10,998 nucleotides of DNA from Candidatus Eiseniibacteriota bacterium (GCA_005893365.1 VBPB01000075.1:1-10998); one strand, 5' to 3'; shown: positions 1-7,477, counted from the stretch's first letter. Numbers and translations are program-made. Notes: generated from the sequence alone by a model not told the origin.

Positions 1-1
1 G

Positions 2-742
2 GCGAAGCCGGCACCCGAGGTCGCCAAGCCCGATCGGCGGGCGCAGGCGCCGCCCCCCGAGAAGCCCGCCGCGCGCGAGGCGGCGAAGCCCAAGGGCCCG
101 ACGGAGGAGGAGAAGGCGCTGGCGCGCGCGGAGGCGAAGCGCCTGCGTGGAGCGGCGAGGGAGCGCGACCGGCTCGCCCGGCGCGAACGTGAGGGGCAGA
201 AGGCGCGCGAGAAGGAAGAGGCTCGGGCGCGTCGCGTCGCGGCCCTTTCGCCCAAGCGCGACACGGTCGCGGTGCGCCCGCCCCGCGAGCTGCCGGCGCC
301 GCCGCCCGACCCGGTCTCGCCGGTCCTCGGCACGACCCCCTCCGACCCCTCGCCGGTCAAGCCCAAGCCCGATAGCGAGCCGCGGCTGCGCTCAGCCCCG
401 CTCGTGATCCGCGCCCCCAGCCCGGCCCGGCCGGCCCCGGGCGACTCGTGCACCTGCCGCCTCGAGGGCACGATCGAGGTGGACTGGGACAAGCCGCTGC
501 CGGCCCGCACCCGCGTGGTCGTGTCGCTCAACTGGTACCCGACCATCGCCGACACGGTCGAGCTGTTCATGGGCTCCCCGCGGGGTTTCGCGCTGCCGGT
601 GGTTCCCTGCGGCCCGCAGCGCCTCAGACTCGTCAACCTCGGCTCGATCAAGTTCGACGTGGCCTCGCGCGAGGCGATGGCCGGCTTCCGCTGCGAGTCG
701 GGGACCCTGCGCCAGTTCCGGATCGTCCTCCGCCCGCGCTAG
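2..742 (+). CDS. C-terminal part of unrecognised protein with charged Pro/Ala-rich linker (5' end outside window)
   Basis: The frame is open from the window edge to a TAG at 740-742, giving 246 visible residues; the start lies upstream. Visible residues 1-40 are rich in Ala, Pro, Lys and Glu. About 38-85 is a highly charged Glu/Arg/Ala/Lys stretch likely to form a helix or coiled coil. About 90-145 is a second proline-rich linker with XPXP-type runs. The last 100 residues form a compact, probably beta-rich domain with four cysteines (a CTC pair, VVPCG and FRCESG) and a strand-like ending before the stop. A long charged/proline linker before a small folded domain resembles TonB/TolA-like or other envelope-spanning proteins, but no family motif is recognisable and I assign no function. 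The G of the stop codon is also the first base of the 172-bp repeat at 742-913, so the true 3' end of this gene may have been altered. Confidence 0.6.
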   Translation, partial: AKPAPEVAKPDRRAQAPPPEKPAAREAAKPKGPTEEEKALARAEAKRLRGAARERDRLARREREGQKAREKEEARARRVAALSPKRDTVAVRPPRELPAPPPDPVSPVLGTTPSDPSPVKPKPDSEPRLRSAPLVIRAPSPARPAPGDSCTCRLEGTIEVDWDKPLPARTRVVVSLNWYPTIADTVELFMGSPRGFALPVVPCGPQRLRLVNLGSIKFDVASREAMAGFRCESGTLRQFRIVLRPR

Positions 743-913
743 ACGGCCCGCCGCGCTGGTCGCCGGACGGCAAGACGCTGGCGTTCGTGCGCGCGGCGGA
801 GGGGAAGCCGGGGCAGATCCATCTGCTGCCCATGGACGGCGGCGAGGCCATCGCGCTCACCCGGCTCAAGGGCGGGGCCGGGGCGCCTGCGTGGTCGCCC
901 GACGGCAAGCGCA
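742..913 (+). repeat. 172-bp direct repeat, copy 1 (displaced fragment of the S9 peptidase gene)
   Basis: This segment matches 1083-1254 base for base at a constant offset of 341, with only two differences (C749 versus A1090 and G795 versus C1136). It encodes a beta-propeller stretch with two WSPDG motifs, but in the frame starting at positions 1 mod 3. The peptidase downstream reads in the 0 mod 3 frame, so this copy cannot be translated as part of it. It occupies the place where the leader and first codons of the peptidase should be. The second peptidase gene has clearly different DNA at the equivalent place (about 3200-3370), so copy 1 derives from copy 2 rather than from the paralogue. 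Confidence 0.95.
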
Positions 914-2921
914 GGACCTCTATCGCTTCGTGTGGGTCGCCGATCCGCAGATCTCGCCGGACGGGACGCGCGTCGCGTTCGTGCGCGTGGTCGTGGACTC
1001 GGCCGCCGACGAGTACCGCACCAGCCTGTGGCTGGCCGAGACCGGCGGTAGCGCCCCGCGTCCGCTCACCGCGGGGCCTCGCGACGGCCAGCCGCGCTGG
1101 TCGCCGGACGGCAAGACGCTGGCGTTCGTGCGCGCCGCGGAGGGGAAGCCGGGGCAGATCCATCTGCTGCCCATGGACGGCGGCGAGGCCATCGCGCTCA
1201 CCCGGCTCAAGGGCGGGGCCGGGGCGCCTGCGTGGTCGCCCGACGGCAAGCGCATCGCCTTCGCGAGCGGCACCAACCCGACGCTGGACGACGACACCAC
1301 GCGCGCCAAGCCCAAGAAGGAGCCGGGCCGCGTCATCACCCGGCCGATCTTCCACATCAACAACGCCGGCTACATCGATCCCGAGCACCCGAGCCACGTC
1401 TGGGTGGTGGACGCGGCCGGGGGCAAGGCGCGCCAGCTCACGACCGGCAAGTTCAACGAGAGCGGCCCGGACTGGTCGCGCGACGGGCGCTCGGTGTGCT
1501 TCACCTCGGACCGCCGCAAGGAGCCGTGGTTCGGGGACGGGGACGACAACCTCTACGCGGTGTCGCCGGACCTGAGCGCCCCCGGCGACGGCGCGGGGTT
1601 CCGGACGCTGGTGGACTACGACGGCAGCATCGGCGACTGGGTCGAGGCGGCCGACGGCCGCATCGCCTTCGTGGGCGGGGTGAACCCCAAGCAGGCGCAC
1701 TCCTACGACCAGAGTGATCTCATGATCACCGCCGGCCCCGGGCGGCCGGTGCGGTCGCTCACCGCCGATTACGACTTCGACATCAGCGGGGGCGTGGGCT
1801 CCGATCAGCATCCGCCGCGCGGGGGCGGCCAGCGCCCGCTGGCCTTCAGCGGGGACGGGCGCAGCGTGCTGGTGGGCGTCGGCAAGCTTGGCGCTGCGTT
1901 GCTGGCGCGCGTGGACGCCTCGAGCGGGCGCGTCGACGAGCTCACCACGCCGGACCGCGAGGTCATCGCCGGCACCGGCAGCGCCGACGGCCGGCGCTGG
2001 GCGCTGACGATGGGCGATCCCACGACCCCGGGCGACCTCTACCTGTTCGACGCCGGGACCAGGGCGATGAAGAAGCTCTACGGGCCCAACGACGCGCTGC
2101 TCGCGGGGATCGCGCTCGGCAAGGTCGAGGAGTTCTGGTACCCATCGTTCGACGGACGCAAGATCGAGGGCTGGATCATGAAGCCACCCGACTTCACGCC
2201 GAACCGGAAGTACCCGATGGTGCTCAACATCCACGGCGGCCCGCACACCGCCTTCGGGGCCGCGTTCATGCACGAGTTCCAGGTGCTGGCCGGCGCCGGC
2301 TACGTCGTGCTCTACACCAACCCGCGCGGCAGCACGACCTACGGGCAGGAGTTCGGCAACATCATCCAGTACCACTACCCCGGCGACGACTACCGCGACC
2401 TGATGGCGGGCGTGGACGAGGTGATCAAGCGCGGCTACGTGGACGCCCGGCACCTGTCGGTGTGCGGCGGCAGCGGCGGCGGCCTGCTCACCAACTGGGC
2501 CATCACCCAGACCGACCGGTTCGCCGCGGCGGTGACCGACCGCTGCGTCTCGGAGTGGTGGTCGTTCTACGACCAGGCCGACTTCACGCTGTTCCGGCCC
2601 ACCTGGTTCCGCAAGCCGCCGTTCGAGGACCCGCAGGAGTACATCGAGCGCTCGCCGATCACCTACGTGTCCCGCGTCACCACGCCGCTGATGATCATCC
2701 ACAGCGAGGAGGACTGGCGCGCGCCGATCGGCCAGGGCGAGGCGATGTTCCGGGCGCTCAAGCAGCAGCACAAGGTCGCGGTGATGGTGCGCTTCCCAGG
2801 CGAGAACCATGAGCTGTCGCGCAGCGGCACGCCGTCGCGCCGGGTCCAACGCCTGCAGCACTACCACAAATGGTTCGACAAATGGCTGATGGGCAAGCCG
2901 ATCAAGGACTACGACGAATGA
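891..2921 (+). CDS. S9-family serine peptidase (acylaminoacyl-peptidase/YuxL-like), N-terminus disrupted
   Basis: This is a cytoplasmic-type oligopeptidase expected to release N-terminal residues or acyl-amino acids from short peptides. Counted from GTG 891 (676 aa), residues 1-400 form a beta-propeller with several SPDG/PD40 blades, and about 410-676 form the alpha/beta hydrolase. Visible motifs are the oxyanion HGGP at 448-451, the nucleophile Ser528 in GGSGGG, Asp608 in HSEEDW and His640 in FPGENHEL: a complete S9 triad. No signal peptide is seen. The start is uncertain. Homology to the paralogue begins only at about residue 8 (AQDLYRFVW). Residues 1-7 come from the misplaced 172-bp repeat in the wrong frame, and no good Shine-Dalgarno precedes GTG 891. 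The native start, up to about 30 codons, has therefore been lost or misassembled. The stop overlaps the next gene's ATG, implying translational coupling. The family call is secure; whether this copy is expressed is not. Confidence 0.9.
   Translation: MVARRQAQDLYRFVWVADPQISPDGTRVAFVRVVVDSAADEYRTSLWLAETGGSAPRPLTAGPRDGQPRWSPDGKTLAFVRAAEGKPGQIHLLPMDGGEAIALTRLKGGAGAPAWSPDGKRIAFASGTNPTLDDDTTRAKPKKEPGRVITRPIFHINNAGYIDPEHPSHVWVVDAAGGKARQLTTGKFNESGPDWSRDGRSVCFTSDRRKEPWFGDGDDNLYAVSPDLSAPGDGAGFRTLVDYDGSIGDWVEAADGRIAFVGGVNPKQAHSYDQSDLMITAGPGRPVRSLTADYDFDISGGVGSDQHPPRGGGQRPLAFSGDGRSVLVGVGKLGAALLARVDASSGRVDELTTPDREVIAGTGSADGRRWALTMGDPTTPGDLYLFDAGTRAMKKLYGPNDALLAGIALGKVEEFWYPSFDGRKIEGWIMKPPDFTPNRKYPMVLNIHGGPHTAFGAAFMHEFQVLAGAGYVVLYTNPRGSTTYGQEFGNIIQYHYPGDDYRDLMAGVDEVIKRGYVDARHLSVCGGSGGGLLTNWAITQTDRFAAAVTDRCVSEWWSFYDQADFTLFRPTWFRKPPFEDPQEYIERSPITYVSRVTTPLMIIHSEEDWRAPIGQGEAMFRALKQQHKVAVMVRFPGENHELSRSGTPSRRVQRLQHYHKWFDKWLMGKPIKDYDE
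1083..1254 (+). repeat. 172-bp direct repeat, copy 2 (in-frame original in the S9 peptidase gene)
   Basis: This is the source copy of the repeat at 742-913. Here it is in frame within the first S9 peptidase and encodes two propeller blades (WSPDG tryptophans at about residues 70 and 115 when counted from the GTG at 891). Its context aligns continuously with the paralogous peptidase on both sides, which marks it as the original. The two copies are separated by 169 bp that encode the first visible peptidase residues. Confidence 0.95.
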
Positions 2922-5038
2922 GCCCCCGGAACGCAGGCGCAAGGCGCAGCCCGATGGCGGCACCCGCCGCCGCGGCGCCCGCCCAAGCGACCCAGCGCCG
3001 GACCATGCAGGGCGACGACCTCCTGCGCCTGGTCTGGATCGCCGACCCGCAGATCTCCCCGGACGGCAGCCGGGTCGCGTTCACCCGCGTGGCGGTGGAC
3101 CCCGCGACCGACGGTTATCGCACCAGCCTGTGGCTGGTCGAGACCACGCGTGACGCGCCGCGCACGGCCCGGGCGCTCACCTTCGGCGCGGGCGATTCGC
3201 AGCCGCGCTGGTCGCCCGACGGGGCGCGGCTCGCCTTCGTGCGCTCGAGTGCTCCCAAGGAGCCCGGGCAGCTCTTCGTCCTACCCATGACCGGCGGCGA
3301 CGCGATGCCGGTGTGCGATCTGGCCAAGGGCGTCTCGGAGCCGGCGTGGTCGCCCGACGGGACCCGCATCGCGTTCCTGAGCGGCACCCAGCCCACCGAT
3401 GATCCCAAGCAGGAGAAGCCGAAGAACGAGCCGGCGCGCGTGGTGACCCAGCCGGTGTTCCGCGAGAACGGCGAGGGCTTCAAGGACTTCGAGCACCTGC
3501 CGCAGGTGTGGGTGGTGGCCGCCGCGGGCGGCACGCCCCGGCGGCTCACCCGCGGCCCGTACGCCGTGCACGACGCCCGCTGGTCCCGCGACGGTCGCTC
3601 CATCCTGTTCCTCTGCGACCGCCGCCCCGAGCCGTGGTTCGGCCGCGACGAGTCGGTGATCTACGCGGTGTCGCCCGACCTGGCGGAACCCACCGACGGG
3701 CCCCGGCTCGAAACCGTCGTGCACATCGAGGGTTACCTCGGCGCCTTCACCGAGCACGCCGACGGGCGCATCGCCGCGATCGGCTACCCCACCCCCGAGC
3801 CGGCGCGCACGTATTACCTGCCGCGCCTGCTGCTCACCGACGGGCCCTGGCCCCGCACCACGGCGCGCGACCTCTCGGCGGGCTGCCAGGACGACATCGG
3901 CGGTGCCATCAGTTCCGACCAGCATCCGCCGCGCGGCGGCGGCCGGACCCCGCTCGCCTTCCGCGACGACGGCCAGGCCGTGCGGGTCGCGCTCTCGCGC
4001 CACGGCGCCGCGATGCTCGCGAGCTTCGAGGCCGCGGGCGGGGCCGCGACGATGCTGACTCCCGCGGACCGCGACCTCATCGCCGGCACGGCGAGCGCCG
4101 ACGGGCGCCGCTGGGCGCTGACGCTCGGCAGCCCCACGCGCCCCGGCGACCTCTACCTGTTCGACGCCGGGGACGGCTCGCTGCGCCCGCTCCACGCGCC
4201 CAACGAGGCGCTGTTCGCCGAGGTGGCGCTCGGCGAGGTCGAGATGTTCTGGACCCCGAGCTTCGACGGGCAGCGCGTGCAGGGCTGGCTCGTGACGCCG
4301 CCCGACTTCGATCCCCAGCAACGCTACCCGATGGTGCTCGAGATCCACGGCGGGCCCCACACCGCCTACGGCTGGGGCTTCTTCCACGAGTTCCACACGC
4401 TGGCCGCGGCCGGATACGTCGTTCTCTACACGAACCCGCGCGGCAGCACGAGCTACGGGTCCGACTTCGCCAACGTCATCCAGTACCGGTACCCGGGGGA
4501 CGATGCGAAGGATCTCATGGCGGTGGTGGACGAGATCCTGAAGCGCGGCTTCGTGGACCAGGGGCGGCTCGGCGTCACCGGCGGCAGCGGGGGCGGGCTC
4601 CTCACCAACTGGCTGATCACCCAGACCGACCGGTTCGCCGCCGCGGTGACCCAACGCTGTGTCGCGGACTGGGCGTCCATGTACTACAGCACCGACTTCG
4701 CCATGTTCACGCCGTTCTGGTTCCGCAAGCCGCCGTTCGAGGACCCGGCCGAGTATCAGGACCTGTCACCGGTGGCCCTGGCCTCCCGCATCACCACGCC
4801 GCTGATGGTGATCCACAGCGAGGAGGACTGGCGCACGCCGATCGCCCAGGGCGAGGCGATGTTCCGCGCGCTCAAGCAGCAGCACAAGCCGGTGGTCATG
4901 GTGCGCTTCCCGGGCGAGAGCCACGAGCTGTCGCGCAGCGGCGCGCCGTCGCGGCGGGTGCAGAATCAGAAGCACATCCGCACCTGGTTCGACCGCTGGC
5001 TGATGGGGAAGCCCGCACCCGAGTACGACGCCGGATGA
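2918..5038 (+). CDS. S9-family serine peptidase (acylaminoacyl-peptidase/YuxL-like), intact paralogue
   Basis: This is the second of two tandem oligopeptidases, 706 aa from ATG 2918. That start overlaps the previous stop as ATGA and has an AAGGA at 2904-2908, nine bases upstream. Internal ATGs at 2954 and 3005 are alternatives, because the first 30 residues are a low-complexity Ala/Pro/Arg extension and homology to the upstream copy begins just after Met 3005. The propeller occupies about residues 30-430 with repeated SPDG blades. The hydrolase follows, with HGGP at 477-480, Ser557 in GGSGGG, Asp637 in HSEEDW and His669 in FPGESHEL, so the catalytic triad is complete. No signal peptide is seen, so a cytoplasmic location is inferred. 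The copies align along their whole length and are strongly conserved in the hydrolase half. They differ most in the propeller, which gates substrate entry, so they may differ in peptide preference (inference). Confidence 0.93.
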   Translation: MSPRNAGARRSPMAAPAAAAPAQATQRRTMQGDDLLRLVWIADPQISPDGSRVAFTRVAVDPATDGYRTSLWLVETTRDAPRTARALTFGAGDSQPRWSPDGARLAFVRSSAPKEPGQLFVLPMTGGDAMPVCDLAKGVSEPAWSPDGTRIAFLSGTQPTDDPKQEKPKNEPARVVTQPVFRENGEGFKDFEHLPQVWVVAAAGGTPRRLTRGPYAVHDARWSRDGRSILFLCDRRPEPWFGRDESVIYAVSPDLAEPTDGPRLETVVHIEGYLGAFTEHADGRIAAIGYPTPEPARTYYLPRLLLTDGPWPRTTARDLSAGCQDDIGGAISSDQHPPRGGGRTPLAFRDDGQAVRVALSRHGAAMLASFEAAGGAATMLTPADRDLIAGTASADGRRWALTLGSPTRPGDLYLFDAGDGSLRPLHAPNEALFAEVALGEVEMFWTPSFDGQRVQGWLVTPPDFDPQQRYPMVLEIHGGPHTAYGWGFFHEFHTLAAAGYVVLYTNPRGSTSYGSDFANVIQYRYPGDDAKDLMAVVDEILKRGFVDQGRLGVTGGSGGGLLTNWLITQTDRFAAAVTQRCVADWASMYYSTDFAMFTPFWFRKPPFEDPAEYQDLSPVALASRITTPLMVIHSEEDWRTPIAQGEAMFRALKQQHKPVVMVRFPGESHELSRSGAPSRRVQNQKHIRTWFDRWLMGKPAPEYDAG

Positions 5039-5087
5039 CGCGTCGCGCGGCGCCCGCTCCCCCGGGGGCGGCGCCCGGGAGCGCTCG

Positions 5088-5831
5088 GTGATCGCGGCGC
5101 CGCCGCCGCTGCTGCACGGGAAGTACCTGGGGCTCGCCGCGGTGTTCCTGGTCTTCCACGCCTACGTGCCGTTCGCGGCGTGGCGGGCGCGCGCGCGGCT
5201 GGCCGGTCGCGCGTGGCTGCCGCCGCGGGCCCGGTACCTCTCGAACGCCATCGGCACCCAGGTCTTCTTCCTGGCCGTCGCCTTCGGCGTGGCGTACGCG
5301 CTGCGGATCCCGCTCTACCCCCGGGCCCTGCCGCGGGCCACGGACCTCCTGCTCGGGCTCGCGGTCCTGGCGGCCCTGGTCGCCTTCATGCGCCCACGCT
5401 GGAGGCGGGCGGTGCGCAAGGGCGATCGCCGGCTCTACTTCTTCATGCCGACCGGCGGGCGGGAGCAGGGGTTGTGGGCCGCGCTCTCGCTGGCGGCGGG
5501 CTTCGGCGAGGAGACCACCTATCGCGGCGTGATCTACTGGATCCTGTTCGCCCTCACCGGCCGCTGGTGGCTGGCCGGACTGCTGGGGGCCCTCGTGTTC
5601 GCCGGGGCCCACGCGTTCCAGAGCCGGACGTCCATGATGCTCATCTTCGTCTTCGCGCTCCTCTTCCAGGCCCTGGCGATCGCAACCGGGGCACTCTACG
5701 TGTCGATGGCCGTCCACGCGCTCTACGACGTGATCGCCGGGTTCACCTACTCGCGGCTCGGCCGGGAGCTGGGGTATCGGGTCGAGGGCGCGCCCCCCGC
5801 GGCCGCGGCCGGCCCGGCGCCGGCGGCGTGA
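5088..5831 (+). CDS. CPBP-family intramembrane glutamic protease (Rce1/abortive-infection type)
   Basis: A polytopic membrane protein of 247 aa starting at GTG 5088, chosen because GGGAG at 5077-5081 lies six bases upstream. It has about seven hydrophobic segments. The three family motifs are present in order: EETTYR with Glu141, Glu142 and Arg146; FAGAH with His175; and HALYD with His210 and Asp214. These are the residues thought to form the active site in Rce1/CPBP enzymes, so it is predicted to be active. Family members process prenylated proteins in eukaryotes and, in bacteria, bacteriocins, anti-sigma factors or unknown membrane substrates; nothing here identifies the substrate. The last 15 residues are an Ala/Pro tail. 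It follows the second S9 peptidase by 49 bp on the same strand, so cotranscription with the peptidase pair is likely. No small bacteriocin-like gene lies beside it. Confidence 0.9.
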   Translation: MIAAPPPLLHGKYLGLAAVFLVFHAYVPFAAWRARARLAGRAWLPPRARYLSNAIGTQVFFLAVAFGVAYALRIPLYPRALPRATDLLLGLAVLAALVAFMRPRWRRAVRKGDRRLYFFMPTGGREQGLWAALSLAAGFGEETTYRGVIYWILFALTGRWWLAGLLGALVFAGAHAFQSRTSMMLIFVFALLFQALAIATGALYVSMAVHALYDVIAGFTYSRLGRELGYRVEGAPPAAAAGPAPAA

Positions 5832-5844
5832 CCAGGCGGCAAGT

Positions 5845-5876
5845 CGGGCTCCGTCAGCCCGGGCCGGGGCCCGTTT
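5845..5876 (+). terminator. Possible rho-independent terminator after the CPBP gene (two overlapping hairpins)
   Basis: Fourteen bases after the CPBP stop, CGGGCT (5845-5850) pairs with AGCCCG (5856-5861) around a five-base loop. A second hairpin, CGGGC (5860-5864) with GCCCG (5869-5873), is followed by only three Ts (5874-5876). The hairpins share bases 5860-5861 and so compete slightly. The short T-run makes strong intrinsic termination doubtful, but the position fits the end of the S9-S9-CPBP unit. Confidence 0.4.
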
Positions 5877-5926
5877 CCTGACACATCGCGGCCTCGAAAG
5901 GTGGCATCCTAACTCACGGTATTGCA

Positions 5927-5950
5927 GGGCCGGGAGTTGGCTCCTGCCCC
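5927..5950 (+). other. Hairpin in the leader of the small secreted-protein gene
   Basis: GGGCCGGGAG (5927-5936) can pair with CTCCTGCCCC (5941-5950) around a TTGG loop: nine pairs including one G-T wobble and one C-C mismatch. It lies 55 bases before ATG 6006 and is not followed by a T-run. It may be a leader structure or a stability element; function is unknown. I see no convincing promoter in the rest of the 5877-6005 interval. Confidence 0.35.
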
Positions 5951-6005
5951 GACGCGAGCGCGCCTCACGAGCCCGGCGTCGGAGTGGGAGGGAAAGGCAG
6001 GGATC

Positions 6006-6440
6006 ATGAGACGCGTCGTGTTGATCTCGGTCGCCACGTCGCTGCTGCTGATGCTCGCGAGCGGGGCGGCGTCGGCGTTCGGCGTGAAGGATGTCGTGGC
6101 CATGAGCAAGGACGGAGTCTCCGACTCGCTCATCCTGCAGAAGATCAGGTACAGCGGGAAGAGCTTCCACCTGGACGCCCGCGACGTCCACGATCTCAAG
6201 GCCGCCGGCGTCTCGGACGAGATCATCTCGGCCATGCTGCGCACGGAGGGTCGCGACGACTGGGGCCCGGCGTACGGGCCGTACTACTACCCGCGCCACT
6301 ACTATTACACGCCCTACTACACGCCCTACGTGTACCCGTACGACTACTCGCCGTGCTACTACCCCCGGGCCACGTTCTCCCTGGGCCTGCGCTTCGGCGG
6401 GGGCCATCGCGGCTACTTCCACCCGCGTCGTCGTTTCTAG
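6006..6440 (+). CDS. Small secreted protein with duplicated helical motif and Tyr/Pro-rich tail
   Basis: 144 aa from ATG 6006. The frame stays open back to 5922, but this ATG is chosen because a textbook signal peptide begins there and the purine-rich stretch GGGAGGGAAAGG precedes it. Residues 1-24 are the signal: Arg-Arg, a hydrophobic core, then ASGAASA with likely cleavage after Ala24. Residues 27-78 hold two related helical units, DVVAMSKDGVSDSLILQKI (29-47) and DVHDLKAAGVSDEIISAML (60-78), each with the core GVSD followed by an aliphatic helix. Similar 'AGVSD..I..MI' units occur in exported proteins of several environmental phyla, with no established function that I know of. About residues 88-120 are extremely rich in Tyr and Pro with many YYxP runs, and the tail (121-144) is Gly/Arg/His-rich. 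It is predicted to be periplasmic or surface-associated. No lipobox cysteine is seen. Confidence 0.8.
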   Translation: MRRVVLISVATSLLLMLASGAASAFGVKDVVAMSKDGVSDSLILQKIRYSGKSFHLDARDVHDLKAAGVSDEIISAMLRTEGRDDWGPAYGPYYYPRHYYYTPYYTPYVYPYDYSPCYYPRATFSLGLRFGGGHRGYFHPRRRF

Positions 6441-6521
6441 AGGCGTGATGGCCGCCGGCCGCGGCGGGTGGGGATCGCCCGCGCCCCCCGCCCCGCCGCC
6501 ATCCACCGCGGGGCGCGGTCG

Positions 6522-7477
6522 TTGATCTTGGTCACCGGGGCGGCCGGGTTCCTCGGCCGCGAGGTCGTCCGCCAGTTGGCCGAGCGCGGCCGCGCCGTGC
6601 GGGGTGTGGACCTCCTGCCGGGCCCGGCCTCGGCACCCGCCGGCCGGCGCCTGGACCTGCTCGACCCGCGGGCGGTCGGCACGGCGCTCGAGGGCGTGAC
6701 GGCGGTCGTCCACTGCGCGGGGGTGCAGTTCCACACGCCGGGACGCCCGCGCTTCCGGATCGAGCCGTTCTTCCGCCGCAACGTGACGATGACCGAGCAC
6801 CTGTTGGCGGCCGCCGCGACCGCGCGGGTCGAGCGCTTCGTCTTCGTGTCCAGCGACATGGTCTACGGCCCGCCCGAGCGGGGCGCCCTGCGCGAAGACA
6901 GCCCCACGCGGCCGCTCGGGCCCTACGGGCGCAGCAAGCTCGCCTGCGAAGAGCGCTGCCGGGCGGCCCGCGACCGCGTGGCGCACGTGGTGATCCTGCG
7001 CCCCGGCGTGATCATCGGTCCGGGACGGCGGGGCCTCATGGAGTCGCTCTTCGCCCGGATCCGGTCCCATCAGCCGCTCGTGATCCTGGGCGATGGGCAC
7101 AACCGCCACCACCTGGTCGCCGTGAGCGACGCCGCGCGCGCGTGTCTGCTGGCGCTGGAGACGCCGACGCCGGGGACGTTCAACATCGCCTCCGACGATC
7201 CGCCCACGACGCGCGAGCTGCTCACCGAGGTGTGCCGGCGGGTCGCTCGCGATCGCGCCTGGTCAGCGTGCCGGTCGCGCCCGCGTGGCTGGCGCTGGAT
7301 CTGCTGTGGAGCCTGCGCCTGTCCCCGCTCAATCCCGAGCAGTACCGGATCGCCCCGCTCGACTACGTGCTCGACACCGCGGCCGCGCGGAGCGGGCTGG
7401 GATTCCAACCCCGCCACCACGACACCGACGCGATGTTCGAGGCCTATCGCGGGTACGCCGCCTCGCGAGGGGACTGA
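6522..7477 (+). CDS. NAD(P)-dependent epimerase/dehydratase (extended SDR), interrupted by a frameshift
   Basis: A nucleotide-sugar epimerase/dehydratase-type enzyme, presumably cytoplasmic. From TTG 6522 the protein begins MILVTGAAGFLGR, with the Rossmann GxxGxxG at the very N-terminus, the usual layout. A GTG at 6468 would add 18 residues, and neither start has a clear Shine-Dalgarno. The catalytic YGRSK has Tyr135 and Lys139, preceded by SSDMVYG, and LRPGVIIGPG follows. Near 7241-7258 the reading changes from the 0 mod 3 frame (ending TEVCRRVARD) to the 2 mod 3 frame (resuming RLVSVPVAPAWLALDLL), which runs to a TGA at 7475-7477. This equals one missing base in about 318 codons. Beyond 7260 the original frame gives Arg/Cys/Pro/Ser-rich nonsense, so the shift is real in the recorded sequence. 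It may be a sequencing error or a true mutation. The exact substrate (UDP-sugar, dTDP-sugar or sterol-like) cannot be read from sequence. Confidence 0.82.

Noticed and set aside
448..1575. A plus-strand frame that includes the copy-1 propeller peptide, as a possible separate gene.
   Set aside because: Only the 172-bp repeat gives sensible protein in this frame; both flanks are out-of-frame readings of other genes.
648..2963. A 771-codon open frame on the minus strand across the first S9 peptidase.
   Set aside because: It is an antisense shadow caused by high GC. Its translation is Arg/Ala/Val/His-biased without motifs, while the plus strand has a complete S9 peptidase.
5088..5831. CPBP gene as part of a bacteriocin or phage-defence (Abi) system.
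   Set aside because: No small precursor peptide, transporter, immunity gene or other defence gene lies beside it; the old abortive-infection name alone is not evidence.
4896..7112. A 738-codon minus-strand open frame across the CPBP, secreted-protein and epimerase genes.
   Set aside because: It is low-complexity Arg/Gly/Ala/Glu sequence with no family motif, opposite three well-supported plus-strand genes.
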